Assembly: GCA_001310455.1 (NCBI GenBank)
Contig: BAXG01000015.1
Span: 37,071-101,070 of the forward strand
Origin: Photobacterium sp. JCM 19050
GTDB taxonomy: Bacteria > Pseudomonadota > Gammaproteobacteria > Enterobacterales > Vibrionaceae
Length of the DNA stretch: 64,000 bases
Direction: 5' to 3'
Shown one piece after another: positions 1 through 9,873 of this stretch; positions within the stretch are counted from its first letter, which is position 1; every line of letters begins with the position of its first letter. The position numbers were made by a program, and so were the translations under genes. The notes beneath the pieces were generated by a model. The model saw only the letters and a list, made by a program, of their open reading frames with translations. It had not been told where the DNA came from and searched no databases.

Positions 1-852
1 TCCAACAACACTTTTTGGGAAGGCGCGTGGGACATCGAGCCCGACCAGCCGAACGGAAATTACATGCGCTACGGGGTGCGTGAATTTGGCATGAGCGCGG
101 TGATGAACGGGATTGCCCTGCATGGCGGTTTTATCCCCTTCGGCGGCACCTTCCTGGTGTTCTCTGACTATGCCCGCAACGCCATCCGGGTGGCGGCGCT
201 TTCCCATATCCACGCCATCTATGTTTACACCCATGACTCCATTGGCCTGGGTGAAGACGGCCCGACCCACCAGCCGGTCGAGCATCTTGTCAGCCTGCGT
301 GCCATGCCGGGAGTGACCCTCTGGCGCCCTTGTGATGCCGTGGAAAGTGCCGTTGCCTGGAAGCGGGCGATTGAAGACAAAACCGGCCCGCATGTTCTGG
401 TGTTTTCACGTCAGAAGCTGCCCCACCAGTTGCGCCGGGCCGACCAGCTCACCCTTATCGAGCGCGGGGGCTATGTCCTTCGTGAGCACGAGGGTCGCTA
501 CGGGGCCCAGCCGGACATCATCCTGATTGCCACCGGCTCCGAAGTCGCTATTGCCATGGAAGCGGCACTGATGCTGAACCGACAGGGTGTTGGCGCAAGG
601 GTGGTGTCCATGCCTTGTACATCTGAATTCGATAAACAGCCGCAGCACTACCGGGATGCCGTTCTTCCGCCGGAAGTTCCCTGCCGTATCGCCGTGGAAG
701 CCGGGTCCACCCTCGGCTGGCACAAGTATGTGGGCTGCAGTGGCCGGGTAATCGGCATCGACAGTTTCGGTGAATCAGCCCCGGCCTCCCGCCTCTTTGA
801 ACACTTTGGCCTGACGACAGAAAAACTGATCTCAGTGGCGCATCTTGCCTGA
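1..852 (+). CDS. cbbT: transketolase, C-terminal part (cut by window start)
   Basis: The frame is open from base 1 and gives 283 residues of a transketolase. The pyrimidine-domain segment [20 protein letters not shown], the segment [16 protein letters not shown] and the C-terminal domain with [17 protein letters not shown] are visible. The N-terminal thiamine-diphosphate domain lies outside the window. Transketolase moves two-carbon units in the regenerative half of the Calvin cycle and in the pentose phosphate pathway. It lies 74 bases before the aldolase gene on the same strand, with phosphoribulokinase downstream. That context makes this a Calvin-cycle copy (CbbT) and not the housekeeping TktA. 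The family call is secure; the cbb assignment is from context. Confidence 0.93.
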   Translation, partial: SNNTFWEGAWDIEPDQPNGNYMRYGVREFGMSAVMNGIALHGGFIPFGGTFLVFSDYARNAIRVAALSHIHAIYVYTHDSIGLGEDGPTHQPVEHLVSLRAMPGVTLWRPCDAVESAVAWKRAIEDKTGPHVLVFSRQKLPHQLRRADQLTLIERGGYVLREHEGRYGAQPDIILIATGSEVAIAMEAALMLNRQGVGARVVSMPCTSEFDKQPQHYRDAVLPPEVPCRIAVEAGSTLGWHKYVGCSGRVIGIDSFGESAPASRLFEHFGLTTEKLISVAHLA

Positions 853-926
853 GTGAACAGAACTAACAGGCAGGCCTGACCATGCATTCAGGAATTAACG
901 AATAGTCCGATTACAAGGAGAGATTT

Positions 927-1991
927 ATGGCACTTATCAGCCTTCGGCAACTGCTCGACCATGCCGCGGAGCACAGCTACGGCGTCCCGGCTTTCAACGT
1001 AAATAACATGGAGCAGGTTCATGCCATTATGCGGGCGGCTGCGGCCTGCGACAGCCCGGTTATCCTGCAGGCATCTGCCGGTGCACGCAGTTACGCCGGC
1101 GCGTCGTTTCTGCGTCACCTGATGCTCGCCTCTGTGGAAGAGTGGCCGACCATCCCGGTGGTCGTACACCAGGATCACGGCGCGTCACCGGGGATTTGCC
1201 TGCAATCGATCCAGCAGGGGTTCACCTCGGTGATGATGGACGGCTCGCTGATGGAAGATATGAAAACCCCGGCAAGTTATGAGTACAACTGTGACGTAAC
1301 CCGCCGGGTGGTGGAGATGTCCCACGCCGGCGGGGTATCGGTGGAAGGGGAGCTTGGTTGTCTGGGCTCACTGGAAACCGGTACAGCCGGGGAGGAAGAC
1401 GGCTCCGGAGCAGAAGGGGTGCTGAGCCATGACCAGTTGCTGACCGACCCGGAAGAAGCGGCGGATTTTGTTCGAGCAACCGGGGTGGATGCGCTGGCCA
1501 TTGCCATCGGGACCAGCCACGGAGCATATAAATTTACCCGCCCGCCGACGGGGGACATTCTCGCCATTGACCGTATCAAGGAAATTCATGCCCGTATCCC
1601 GGATACCCACCTGGTAATGCACGGTTCGTCTTCGGTGCCGCAGGACTGGCTGTCGGTCATCAATGATTACGGCGGCGATATGGGCGAGACCTATGGCGTG
1701 CCGGTTGAAGAAATTGTTGAAGGCATCAAGCACGGTGTGCGCAAGGTCAATATTGATACCGACCTGCGGATGGCGAGTACCGGTGCAGTGCGCCGTTTCC
1801 TGGCGGAAAACCCGTCTAACTTCGACCCGCGCAAATTCCTTTCTGCGGCCACCATTGCCATGCAGACCCTTTGTCAGGAACGTTATGAGGCCTTCGGATG
1901 TGCAGGCATGGCCTCGAAAATTACCCCGGTTAGCCTTGAAGCCATGGCATCCCGTTATGCCAGCGGCACGCTTGCGCCTTCAGTGCGCTGA
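927..1991 (+). CDS. cbbA: class II fructose-bisphosphate aldolase
   Basis: This 354-residue protein starts at an ATG 5 bases after AAGGAGAG. It is a class II, metal-dependent aldolase of the Calvin-cycle type. The zinc-site region [11 protein letters not shown], the loop [11 protein letters not shown], the segment HGSSSVP and the phosphate-binding NIDTDLRMA are all present. The length fits CbbA proteins (about 345-355). It condenses dihydroxyacetone phosphate with glyceraldehyde 3-phosphate, and in autotrophs also with erythrose 4-phosphate to make sedoheptulose bisphosphate. It lies between cbbT and cbbP in one operon. No frameshift is seen. Confidence 0.95.
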   Translation: MALISLRQLLDHAAEHSYGVPAFNVNNMEQVHAIMRAAAACDSPVILQASAGARSYAGASFLRHLMLASVEEWPTIPVVVHQDHGASPGICLQSIQQGFTSVMMDGSLMEDMKTPASYEYNCDVTRRVVEMSHAGGVSVEGELGCLGSLETGTAGEEDGSGAEGVLSHDQLLTDPEEAADFVRATGVDALAIAIGTSHGAYKFTRPPTGDILAIDRIKEIHARIPDTHLVMHGSSSVPQDWLSVINDYGGDMGETYGVPVEEIVEGIKHGVRKVNIDTDLRMASTGAVRRFLAENPSNFDPRKFLSAATIAMQTLCQERYEAFGCAGMASKITPVSLEAMASRYASGTLAPSVR

Positions 1992-2024
1992 AAGCTTTCA
2001 ATGCAAAACCAGAGGAGAAAAATT

Positions 2025-2951
2025 ATGTCAGTGAAGCATCCTATTGTAGCGGTTACCGGCTCATCAGGTGCCGGAACCTCTACCGTTAAAAATGCCATGG
2101 AGCAGATTTTCCGCCGTAACCAGTTTAATGCCGCCATCCTTGAGGGTGACAGCTACCACCGTTATGACCGGGTGGAAATGCGTGAGCGTCTGAAGCGCGC
2201 GCAAGAAAAAGGCAAAAGCCTCAGCCACTTCGGCCCGGAAGGGAATGATTTCGACGAGCTGGAAAAGACCTTCAAAGCCTACGCCGAATCCGGCACGGCC
2301 ATGCGCCGTTATTACATCCACAACGAAGAAGAAGCAGCCCAGCACAATCAGAAGCCGGGAACCTTCACACCGTGGATCCCGATTCCCGAAGGCTCAGACC
2401 TCCTTTTCTATGAAGGCCTTCACGGTGGCGTGGTGACGGAGAAAAACAACGTTGCCCGCTATGTTGACCTGCTGATCGGTGTGGTACCGATTGTGAACCT
2501 CGAGTGGATCCAGAAAATCCACCGGGACACCAACGTGCGAGGCTACAGCCGGGAGGCGGTGACCGACACTATCCTGCGCCGGATGTACGATTACGTGCAT
2601 TACATTACTCCGCAGTTTTCGCTGACAGACGTGAATTTCCAGCGGGTGCCGATGGTGGATACGTCCAACCCGTTTATTGCCCGGGATATCCCGACGTTGG
2701 ATGAGAGCATGGTGGTGATACGTTTCCGCGACCCGAAAAAAACCGGTGTCGATTTCCAGTACCTGCTCAATATGATCCACGGCTCCTTTATGTCCCGCAG
2801 GAACAACATCGTGGTTCCGGGCGGCAAAATGGGGCTGGCGATGGAGCTTATCATGCAGCCGATGATTGAAGAGCTGGTGTACAACGGTTCAAACAGGGTG
2901 AGTGTTGCCACTACCCACGACCGTTTTGCCAAGCGCGAAGCTGTAGTGTAA
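2025..2951 (+). CDS. cbbP: phosphoribulokinase
   Basis: The protein has 308 residues. I start at the ATG at 2025, which has AGAGGAG at 2011-2017. An in-frame ATG at 2001 lacks a ribosome site. The P-loop GSSGAGTSTV is near residues 12-21, followed by the substrate-binding EGDSYHRYDRVEMRERLKRA. The later segment LFYEGLHGGVV and the conserved FSLTDVNFQRVPMVDTSNPF mark the bacterial class I family, usually octameric and activated by NADH. It phosphorylates ribulose 5-phosphate to ribulose 1,5-bisphosphate, the RuBisCO substrate. This gene is diagnostic for a Calvin cycle, because heterotrophic gammaproteobacterial prkB homologues do not sit beside cbbA, cbbF and cbbT. Confidence 0.95.
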   Translation: MSVKHPIVAVTGSSGAGTSTVKNAMEQIFRRNQFNAAILEGDSYHRYDRVEMRERLKRAQEKGKSLSHFGPEGNDFDELEKTFKAYAESGTAMRRYYIHNEEEAAQHNQKPGTFTPWIPIPEGSDLLFYEGLHGGVVTEKNNVARYVDLLIGVVPIVNLEWIQKIHRDTNVRGYSREAVTDTILRRMYDYVHYITPQFSLTDVNFQRVPMVDTSNPFIARDIPTLDESMVVIRFRDPKKTGVDFQYLLNMIHGSFMSRRNNIVVPGGKMGLAMELIMQPMIEELVYNGSNRVSVATTHDRFAKREAVV

Positions 2952-2961
2952 GGAGGCCGGC

Positions 2962-4012
2962 ATGAGAAAAGGAACCACATTTACGCGATTTATCATTGAA
3001 GAGCAGCGCCGGATCCCGGAGTCAACCGGGGAATTTACCCTGCTGCTGAGCGCCATTGTCACTGCCTGTAAAGAGATTTCAGATGACGTTAACCGCGGCC
3101 AGCTTATCAACGTGCTGGGCAGTGCCGAGAGTGAAAACGTACAGGGGGAAACCCAGAAGAAGCTCGATATCATCTCCAATGAAGTGATGATTAAGGCACT
3201 GGAGTGGTCCGGGCACCTGGCAGGAATGGCGTCAGAGGAAATGGAAGAGGTTTACCCGATTCCCAACCGCTACCCGAAGGAAGTACCTGCTGGTGTTCGA
3301 CCCGCTCGATGGCTCTTCAAACACCGAAGTGAACGTGTCCATTGGAACCATTTTTTCGATTCTCCGTTGTCCCGACGGTGTCAGTGAGCCAACGGAAGAT
3401 GACTTCCTCCAGCCGGGCACCCGGCAGGTCTGCGCCGGGTATGTACTCTATGGCCCGGCCACCAACCTGGTACTGACGTCGGGGCAGGGGGTGAACGGTT
3501 TCACCCTGGATCAGGATATCGGCGAATTTATCCTGACCCACCCCAAGCTGACGATCCCCGAAAAAACCAGCGAGTTTGCCATCAATATGTCCAACCAACG
3601 TCACTGGGAACCGGCGGTAAAACGCTATATCGACGAAGTGGTGGCGGGGAAAGATGGCCCGCGCGGCCGGGATTTCAATACCCGATGGGTGGCCTCTATG
3701 GTCGCGGAAGTGCACCGGATTTTGATGCGAGGCGGGATTTTTCTCTACCCCTGTGACAGCCGGGAAAATGTCCGCGAAGGCCGGCTTCGCCAGCTTTATG
3801 AAGCCAACCCGATGAGCTTTATTATCGAACAGGCCGGAGGGGCAGCCACCACCGGACGGGAGCGGCTTCTCTCTGTGCAGCCCGGGAAGTTACACCAACG
3901 AATTCCGGTGATATTGGGCGCGAGGGAAGAGGTCGAACGTGTCACCCGTTACCACCTCGAGATGGACAAGGAACGGGAGGGGGACATGCCTCCACACCGC
4001 CAGGCGAGCTGA
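2962..4012 (+). CDS. cbbF: fructose-1,6-bisphosphatase, class I (one frameshift)
   Basis: The start ATG follows AAGGAGG, 10 bases after the cbbP stop. Two frames together give about 350 residues, a normal class I length. The first ends in [12 protein letters not shown]. The second resumes just before [17 protein letters not shown], the metal and active-site motif. The break is near 3275-3293; removing one G there gives [15 protein letters not shown]-terminal landmarks are [31 protein letters not shown]. The enzyme dephosphorylates fructose 1,6-bisphosphate, and often sedoheptulose 1,7-bisphosphate in cbb operons. I read the break as a sequence error because the rest is fully conserved. Confidence 0.9.
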
Positions 4013-4047
4013 ACACGAAAAAGTTCACATTCGCGGAAAAAAGTCGC

Positions 4048-4088
4048 GCCCCGGCAACTGACTGATCGCTCAGCAAGATTGCCGGGGC
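4048..4088 (+). terminator. 10-bp inverted repeat after cbbF
   Basis: GCCCCGGCAA (4048-4057) is perfectly complemented by TTGCCGGGGC (4079-4088), and CTGA/TCAG in the loop extends the pairing. No T-run follows, so it may be a processing or stability hairpin at the cbbF 3' end, or a factor-dependent terminator. The rest of 4013-4298 shows no gene. Confidence 0.5.
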
Positions 4089-4298
4089 CTTGGTGGAATA
4101 TCTGGAGAAAGCTCGATTTGACGGGCATGTACGCACCTGTTGCGCTGCTTGCCTCTGCTATCTTTAGGTTAGTGGGCTTTCCCATTCACCTCTTACCGGG
4201 TTCTTTGCCGGATCTGTGCAGTCACTGACGTAAAGCCGTATTGCCAATAATCGAGCGCATACCAAAGCGCCATCCGACTATTTCAGGGAGTGAAACCT

Positions 4299-5051
4299 AT
4301 GCTCAGGCTGAACAACATTCAGGCTGTGTGCTTTGACCTCGATGGCACACTGGCTGACACCGCTGCCGACCTGGGGTTTGCAGCAGAGGAAATGATGATC
4401 GAACTCGGGCTGCCTTTCGGCGGAATCGAGGATGTGCGGGACTGGGTCGGTGACGGCACCGACTGCCTGATACACCGGGTTTTGACCCGCCACCTTGACG
4501 GCAGGGTGCCCGAGCGCGTATTCAACCGGGCCAACCCCTTGTTCACCAAGGCGTACCAAAACCGCAAACACAAGGCGACCAAGCTCTACCCCGGCGCGGA
4601 ATCCTGCCTGGCTCGCCTGCACGACATGGGCAATGCCCTGGCCTGCGTGACCAACAAACAGACCGCCCAGGCAAATGAAGTGCTGGAAGGGTTGGGCGTG
4701 CGGCACTATTTCTCACAGGTGATGGGCCGTGATTCGGTAATCAGAGCCAAGCCTTTCCCTGACGGACTGATTGAGGCTGCGGAGCGAATGCGGGTCAATA
4801 TCCGCCGGATGGTGATGGTGGGGGACTCGGTCAATGATGTACGTGCCGCCCGCGCAGCCGGTTGCCGCATTGTGGCGGTGTCTTATGGCTATAACTACGG
4901 CGTGGACATTGGCAGTGCCAACCCGGATACGGTGATCGATTCCCTGTCAGTGGTGCCTGATATGCTGGTGCCTGCGCTTCATTGCGAAGGCTGGACAGAA
5001 CCTCCACCCGTTTTGTCCCCAAGATTAATGCGGGTTGCCGGGCTGACATGA
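4299..5051 (+). CDS. cbbZ: phosphoglycolate phosphatase (HAD family)
   Basis: I start at the ATG at 4299, eight bases after CAGGGAG. An upstream GTG at 4290 overlaps that ribosome site. The protein has about 250 residues. HAD motif I is FDLDGTLADT near the N-terminus, motif II is CVTNKQTAQA, and the late motifs are KPFPDG and MVGDSVNDVRAARAAG. It fits Gph/CbbZ, which removes phosphate from 2-phosphoglycolate made by the RuBisCO oxygenase reaction. The position after cbbTAPF supports this role. The C-terminal 30 residues are less conserved. Confidence 0.88.
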   Translation: MLRLNNIQAVCFDLDGTLADTAADLGFAAEEMMIELGLPFGGIEDVRDWVGDGTDCLIHRVLTRHLDGRVPERVFNRANPLFTKAYQNRKHKATKLYPGAESCLARLHDMGNALACVTNKQTAQANEVLEGLGVRHYFSQVMGRDSVIRAKPFPDGLIEAAERMRVNIRRMVMVGDSVNDVRAARAAGCRIVAVSYGYNYGVDIGSANPDTVIDSLSVVPDMLVPALHCEGWTEPPPVLSPRLMRVAGLT

Positions 5052-5098
5052 CACCCGGAGGGCATCTGCTGTCTGAATAAAGCACGGAGCGCTTAAAG

Positions 5099-5976
5099 AT
5101 GGAGAAGACAGAAAAACCACAGAATATTGCCTCGGCAGCACTGACCCGCTTGCTGGGCTTGCCGGTTGAAGCGGTAAGGCAGACTTTGCTGGGCCGTATA
5201 CAGGTGCTTAACCAGGAAATAGTCCTGCCCTGTTTTGGCAAATTCAGCGGTGAGAATGGCGGTGTCCGGAAGAAGCCGGACATGTCCCTGATTACCGATG
5301 CTGACACCCAAATGCAAGACGCACTGATTGAGTCCCTGCATGCGAGCTGGCCTTCGATTCCCGTTCTGGGAGAGGAGCTTCCGAGGAAAGAACAACAAGC
5401 ATTGCTCTCTGCGTGCGACAAGGCTGTCTGGGTTCTGGACCCTATCGACGGCACCAGTAATTTTGCTGCCGGTATCCCTTATTTCTGCACGTCGCTGGCG
5501 CTGGTTGCTGATGGTCGTGTGGTAATGGGGATGGTGTATGACCCGAACCGGGACGAATGTTTTTTTGCCTGTGAAAACGGCCCGGCAACCCTTAATAACC
5601 AGCTTCTGCAAAGTGAACGGGATGCCCCGGGTGTGCTGGCTGACTGCATGGGCTGATTGATTTAAAACGCCTTCCCGTTACGCTCTCCGGTTCCCTGGCC
5701 TCTATGCCGCCTTACCGCTCCCAGCGCAGTTTTGGCGCCAGTGCTCTGGACTGGTGCTGGGTCGCTGCCGGGCGCTGCCACCTTTACCTCCATGGCAAAC
5801 AGATGCTTTGGGATTATGCGGCAGGTCAACTGATCCTTACCTGTGCCGGAGGAAGTGAAAACCGCCTTGAAGAAATCCCACCTGAAAACGTGACACTTGA
5901 ACCCCGCTCCGTGGTCGCTGCCGTTTCATCCAGCCTCCAACAGCAATGGCTTCAGTGGGTGGACGCTCACCGTTGA
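5099..5976 (+). CDS. inositol-monophosphatase-family phosphatase (one frameshift)
   Basis: Two frames join near 5640-5656 into about 292 residues. Metal-binding motifs of the family are present: LGEELP, DPIDGTSNFAAGIPYF, and the C-terminal WDYAAGQLILTCAGG. The family covers inositol monophosphatase, 3'(2'),5'-bisphosphate nucleotidase (CysQ), histidinol phosphatase and some fructose bisphosphatases, so the substrate cannot be read from the sequence. The N-terminal 60 residues are unusual. It lies 47 bases after cbbZ on the same strand and is probably the last gene of the cbb operon. Its substrate may be a sugar bisphosphate of the cycle or PAP; this is inference. Confidence 0.78.
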
Positions 5977-6076
5977 ATGAACTGCTTCTTAAAGGAATGT
6001 TCACCACAGGCTGTACACTTCTTATTGGTCTTAATTTCCTGAATTAAAATAAAAAATCTGACTATTCCATCAGTGT

Positions 6077-6119
6077 TGTACAGCTTTAATAGCTTTTGGA
6101 TCATGACTGGAATACCAGC
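6077..6119 (+). promoter_or_regulatory. 43-bp conserved upstream motif, copy A (hox promoter)
   Basis: This 43-bp segment matches 12463-12505 at 39 positions. Its core GATCATGACTGGAATACCAG is identical in both and contains the inverted repeat CTGG-AATA-CCAG. It ends 258 bases before the sigma-54 -24 element of hoxF. I infer an enhancer site for HoxA, the NtrC-type regulator encoded at 14139. The rest of 5977-6638 holds only weak open frames, two GTTAACTTA repeats, the promoter and a leader hairpin. Confidence 0.7.
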
Positions 6120-6334
6120 ATAGTGAAGTGAGTATTGTCTAATAAAATGTATTTCACTGTAAGGCGAATTTCATCTTTGCCACGATGTTATCCGGACGGG
6201 GTGGGCATTATCACTGATCCGTATTTTACCCTGTCGGGGGTTTGGGCTTACCCGGGTGGAAACCTGCTATCCATTTACGCTGAAAAGCGACATGCCTTTA
6301 TCTATGTATTCTCCTGCTTGAAAACCTAACTGAA

Positions 6335-6366
6335 GTTAACTTATTGAAATAAATGACGTTAACTTA
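6335..6366 (+). repeat. pair of GTTAACTTA direct repeats upstream of the hox promoter
   Basis: GTTAACTTA occurs at 6335-6343 and again at 6358-6366, 23 bases apart (about two helix turns). The second copy ends 11 bases before the -24 element. The spacing suggests a protein site on one DNA face. The binding protein is unknown. Confidence 0.4.
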
Positions 6367-6377
6367 ATTATTCGAAT

Positions 6378-6393
6378 TGGCACTCTGTTTGCA
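6378..6393 (+). promoter_or_regulatory. sigma-54 promoter of hoxFUYHWI
   Basis: TGGCAC (6378-6383), five bases, then TTGCA (6389-6393) matches the RpoN consensus TGGCAC-N5-TTGCW exactly. The predicted start near 6405 leaves a leader of about 230 bases before hoxF. A sigma-54 promoter needs an NtrC-type activator, and hoxA in this window supplies one. Confidence 0.85.
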
Positions 6394-6553
6394 AAGCCTC
6401 TTAATAGCAAACCAACGATGACAAAAAATAAAAAGTGGCTGCTTGTTTCGACAGCCCGACAACACTTCCTACCGTTAAGCGCGAAATAAAAACCGGCCAG
6501 AACAACCTGACCGAGAGAAAACAAATCAAAGATTCCCGGGTTTAACCGAACTC

Positions 6554-6585
6554 AGGGCAGGTTTCCTGCACCCTGGAAACTGCCC
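6554..6585 (+). other. leader hairpin before hoxF
   Basis: GGGCAGGTTTCC (6554-6565) pairs with GGAAACTGCCC (6575-6585) with one bulged G. It lies in the predicted 5' leader, 53 bases before the hoxF start. It may affect message stability. No terminator T-run follows. Confidence 0.4.
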
Positions 6586-6638
6586 ACCCCGGCTGGAAGC
6601 GCAGTTTTGCTGCCGGGCTCAGGTACAAGGAGTGATCA

Positions 6639-8479
6639 ATGAGCAATGACGTAGAGGCGATATTGGCACAGCATGGTCACCGCAGGGAGCGGCTGATTGA
6701 TATGCTTTGGGCGGTGCAGCGAGCCTATGGCTTTATCCCCGGATCGGCCGTTCAGCAGCTTGCTGACGGATTAAACCTTTCGCCACTGGATGTGCGTGAA
6801 ACCCTTTCTTTCTACCACTTCTTCCATGACAAACCGGCGGGCAAACACAAAATCTATCTGGCCGATACGGTTATTGCCCGAATGCGGGGCTATGACGACG
6901 TGCGGCAGGCTCTCGAAGCTCGGTAGGATGCCAGTTTGGGGAAGTCAGCACGGATGGACAGATTGGCCTTTTCGATACCCATTGTATTGGCCTGTCAGAT
7001 CAAGAGCCGGCGATGTTGGTGGATGATGTGCCTTTTACCCACCTGACCGCAGAAAAGGTAGAAAGCATTGTTACCGCACTCAAGGCCGGCGTGTCGCCGC
7101 GTGAGATTGCTGACCCGGCAGGGCACGCAAGCAGTCATGTGGAATACGTTGATGCGCTGGTAGAGTCCAATATCCGTCAGGCTGGTGCGGTGTTTTTCAG
7201 TGAGCCGACAGATCCGTCAGCCATTGTTGCCGACATCGTTGCCCGGCACCCGGAGGAGGTGATTGACGCGACCAGTGTGTCGAAATTGCGTGGACGGGGC
7301 GGCGCCGGGTTCTCTGCCGGGTTGAAATGGAAGCTTTGCCGCGCCGCGCCGGAGGAAACCAAATACGTAATCTGCAACGCAGATGAAGGGGAGCCGGGCA
7401 CCTTTAAAGACAGGGTGATCCTCACCCGGTGCCCGGAGCAGGTGTTCACAGGAATGACTGTAGCCGGTTACGCCATTGGTGCGCAGGAAGGGATCATTTA
7501 CCTGCGCTCGGAATACGCCTACCTGCTGGACTACCTTGAAGCGACACTGGCATCACTTCGCGACCGCAACCTGCTTGGTGAGCGCATCGGTGGCCGAGAA
7601 GGGTTCGACTTTGATATCCGTATCCAGCTGGGAGCCGGCGCGTACATTTGCGGGGATGAATCCGCGCTGATTGAGTCGTGCGAAGGGAAACGGGGCACAC
7701 CAAGAGTGAAGCCGCCGTTTCCGGTCCAACAGGGATACCTTCGCAAGCCTACTGCCGTCAACAATGTTGAGACCTTTGCCACCGTCACCCGGATTATGGA
7801 AAAAGGTGCCCGCTGGTATGAAGCGATGGGCACTAACAGTTCTTCCGGTACCCGGCTGCTGAGTGTTTCCGGTGATGTTGACCTTCCCGGTATCTATGAA
7901 ATTGAGTGGGGGACCACCCTCAATGAAGTGCTGGGCAAGGTCGGGGCGCGTGACCCGAGGGCGGTGCAGGTCAGCGGCCCTTCCGGCGAATGCGTTTCCG
8001 TTGCCAAAGACGGTGGCCGGCGTTTCTCCTACAACGACCTCTCCTGTAACGGGTCACTGATGGTGTTCAACCAACAAAGGGATTTGCTGGGTATCGTCCG
8101 TGACTTTATGCACTTTTTTGTCGAGGAGTCCTGCGGTATTTGCGTGCCTTGCCGGGCAGGTAACGTTGAGCTCTATAACAAAATCAACCTGATTATCGGT
8201 GGACGTGCCGTGGAGCAGGATCTCGAGGAAATTCGCAACTGGGCCAAAATCGTTCGCGGTGCGAGTCGCTGCGGGCTTGGCACTACCTCTCCGAAACCTA
8301 TTCTGACCACCCTTGAGAGTTTCCCGGAAGAGTATCAGTCCAAACTGGTGACACAGGAAGGTCCGCTGCTGGCATCGTTCGACCTCAATGCCGCAATGGA
8401 AGGGTTCGCGGTTGCCAGCCAGACACTGTTGCCTGAACCCACCCCGGAAAAAGCAAGGATGCAGGAGGTATCGAAATGA
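6639..8479 (+). CDS. hoxF: NAD-reducing hydrogenase diaphorase subunit HoxF (one frameshift)
   Basis: The start has AAGGAG six bases upstream. The first frame (to 6926) is a NuoE-like domain. After a one-base break near 6924 the reading continues as LGCQFGEVSTDG into the NuoF-like domain, about 613 residues in all, close to R. eutropha HoxF (602). FMN/NADH motifs GRGGAGFSAG (about residue 221) and GAYICGDESALI are visible. The 4Fe-4S motif is ESCGICVPCRAG (about 497). The fused NuoE-like part lacks two of the usual four cluster cysteines. HoxF carries FMN and reduces NAD+ in the cytosolic HoxFU module. Its stop overlaps hoxU by ATGA. Confidence 0.92.
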
Positions 8480-9201
8480 CGGTCAAACTGACAATCGACG
8501 GCAAGGAAGTGACCGCAGAAGCTGGCCAGATGCTGGTGGATGTCGCCCATGACAACGGCGTGTATATCCCGACGCTTTGTTATCAGCGAGGCAAGCCGTG
8601 TCTGGGAACCTGCCGGGTCTGTACCTGCAAGGTTAACGGCAACAATGCTGCATCGTGCACCGTGCCGGTAACGGACGGCATGACAGTGGAAGTGAACGAG
8701 CCGGAAACCACTGATATTCGCAAGGCGCTGGTGGAAATGCTGTTTGTGGAAGGCAAACACAACTGCCCGAGTTGCGAAAAAAGCGGGCGCTGCGACCTTC
8801 AGGCGGTGGGGTATGAAACGGGCATGATGGTGTCGCGCTTCCCATACCGCTTCCCGGTGACCGAAACCGACTTCCGATCCCAAAAGATCTGGCTGGAGCG
8901 TGATCGTTGCATTTTCTGTCAGCGTTGCGTGGAATTTGTCCGTGACGACGAAACCGGCCAGAAGATTTTCAACATTGATAACCGTGGCACCCATGCCCGT
9001 ATCGAAATCGATATTGCCCTTGCTGACAAAATGCGGGACGAGCAGGTACAGGAAGCCATGGAGCTTTGCCCGGTCGGTTGCATCCTCAAAAAAGCGGTTG
9101 GCTTTGATGCACCTATCGGCGAGCGGAAATTTGAGCTTGAAACCGTGCGTGAACGCGCGTTGGCAGAAGGGCAGGGAAACGCGGGGGAGGAAGTGAAATG
9201 A
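8476..9201 (+). CDS. hoxU: NAD-reducing hydrogenase diaphorase subunit HoxU
   Basis: This intact 241-residue protein starts inside the hoxF stop (ATGA). It resembles the N-terminal iron-sulfur part of NuoG. It has a plant-type 2Fe-2S ferredoxin domain with CYQRGKPCLGTCRVC, then HNCPSCEKSGRC, then CIFCQRCVEFVRDD and a final CPVGC. These bind one 2Fe-2S and the 4Fe-4S clusters that carry electrons from the hydrogenase module HoxYH to FMN in HoxF. Length and cysteine order match R. eutropha HoxU (234 residues). Confidence 0.94.
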   Translation: MTVKLTIDGKEVTAEAGQMLVDVAHDNGVYIPTLCYQRGKPCLGTCRVCTCKVNGNNAASCTVPVTDGMTVEVNEPETTDIRKALVEMLFVEGKHNCPSCEKSGRCDLQAVGYETGMMVSRFPYRFPVTETDFRSQKIWLERDRCIFCQRCVEFVRDDETGQKIFNIDNRGTHARIEIDIALADKMRDEQVQEAMELCPVGCILKKAVGFDAPIGERKFELETVRERALAEGQGNAGEEVK

Positions 9202-9857
9202 GTACGGATGCATTAAGACCTGACGAGGGTTTTCACGGCAGAGAGAGCAATGTGGTGTATTCCCACGAATTGCCGAGAACCCCGCTGGATGAAGAAACAA
9301 AGGCACTTCGTGACAGCAAGATCCAGGTCGCGATGATTGGCCTTTGCGGCTGCTGGGGATGCACACTCTCGTTTCTGGATATGGACAGCCGGTTGGTTGG
9401 CCTGCTGGACAAAGTTGCGATTACCCGTTCATCCATTACGGACGTCAAAAGGATTCCTCATCGCTGTACGGTGGGGTTTGTCGAAGGCGGTGTCGCCAAT
9501 GATGAGAACATCGAAACCCTGGAACATTTCCGGGAAAACTGCGACATCCTGATTTCTGTGGGTGCCTGTGCCGTTTGGGGCGGGGTGCCTGCTATGCGTA
9601 ACCAGGTCTCCCTGACCGAGTGCCTGGACGAAGCCTACATCTCTTCTGCTACCCGGCCGGCAGGGTCGGAAAATGTTATTCCCCATGTTGATGTCCCACG
9701 CATCACCACCAAGGTGTACCCCGCCCACCAGGTGGTGAAGATGGATTACTTCATCCCCGGTTGTCCGCCAGATGGGGACGCCATCTTCAAGGTGCTGGAT
9801 GACCTGATAAACGGACGGGAAGTTGACCTTCCTTCTTCGATTAACCGGTATGACTGA
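9198..9857 (+). CDS. hoxY: NAD-reducing hydrogenase small subunit HoxY
   Basis: This intact 219-residue protein overlaps the hoxU stop by ATGA. It is the short small subunit of group 3 soluble hydrogenases. The cysteines for a single proximal 4Fe-4S cluster are seen in GLCGCWGCTLSFLD, SVGACAVWGG and FIPGCPPDGD. There is no Tat signal and there are no distal-cluster domains, as expected for a cytosolic enzyme. The 30-residue N-terminal extension before the first cysteine motif is typical of HoxY. Confidence 0.94.
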   Translation: MSTDALRPDEGFHGRESNVVYSHELPRTPLDEETKALRDSKIQVAMIGLCGCWGCTLSFLDMDSRLVGLLDKVAITRSSITDVKRIPHRCTVGFVEGGVANDENIETLEHFRENCDILISVGACAVWGGVPAMRNQVSLTECLDEAYISSATRPAGSENVIPHVDVPRITTKVYPAHQVVKMDYFIPGCPPDGDAIFKVLDDLINGREVDLPSSINRYD

Positions 9858-9873
9858 TTTAGTGAGGCATAAC

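Noticed and set aside
4013..4298. Small reverse-strand frames between cbbF and cbbZ
   Set aside because: They overlap the inverted repeat, lack ribosome sites and show no family resemblance.
6135..6329. A 64-residue open frame in the hox promoter region
   Set aside because: No ribosome site and no family features. It lies between the regulatory motif and the promoter.
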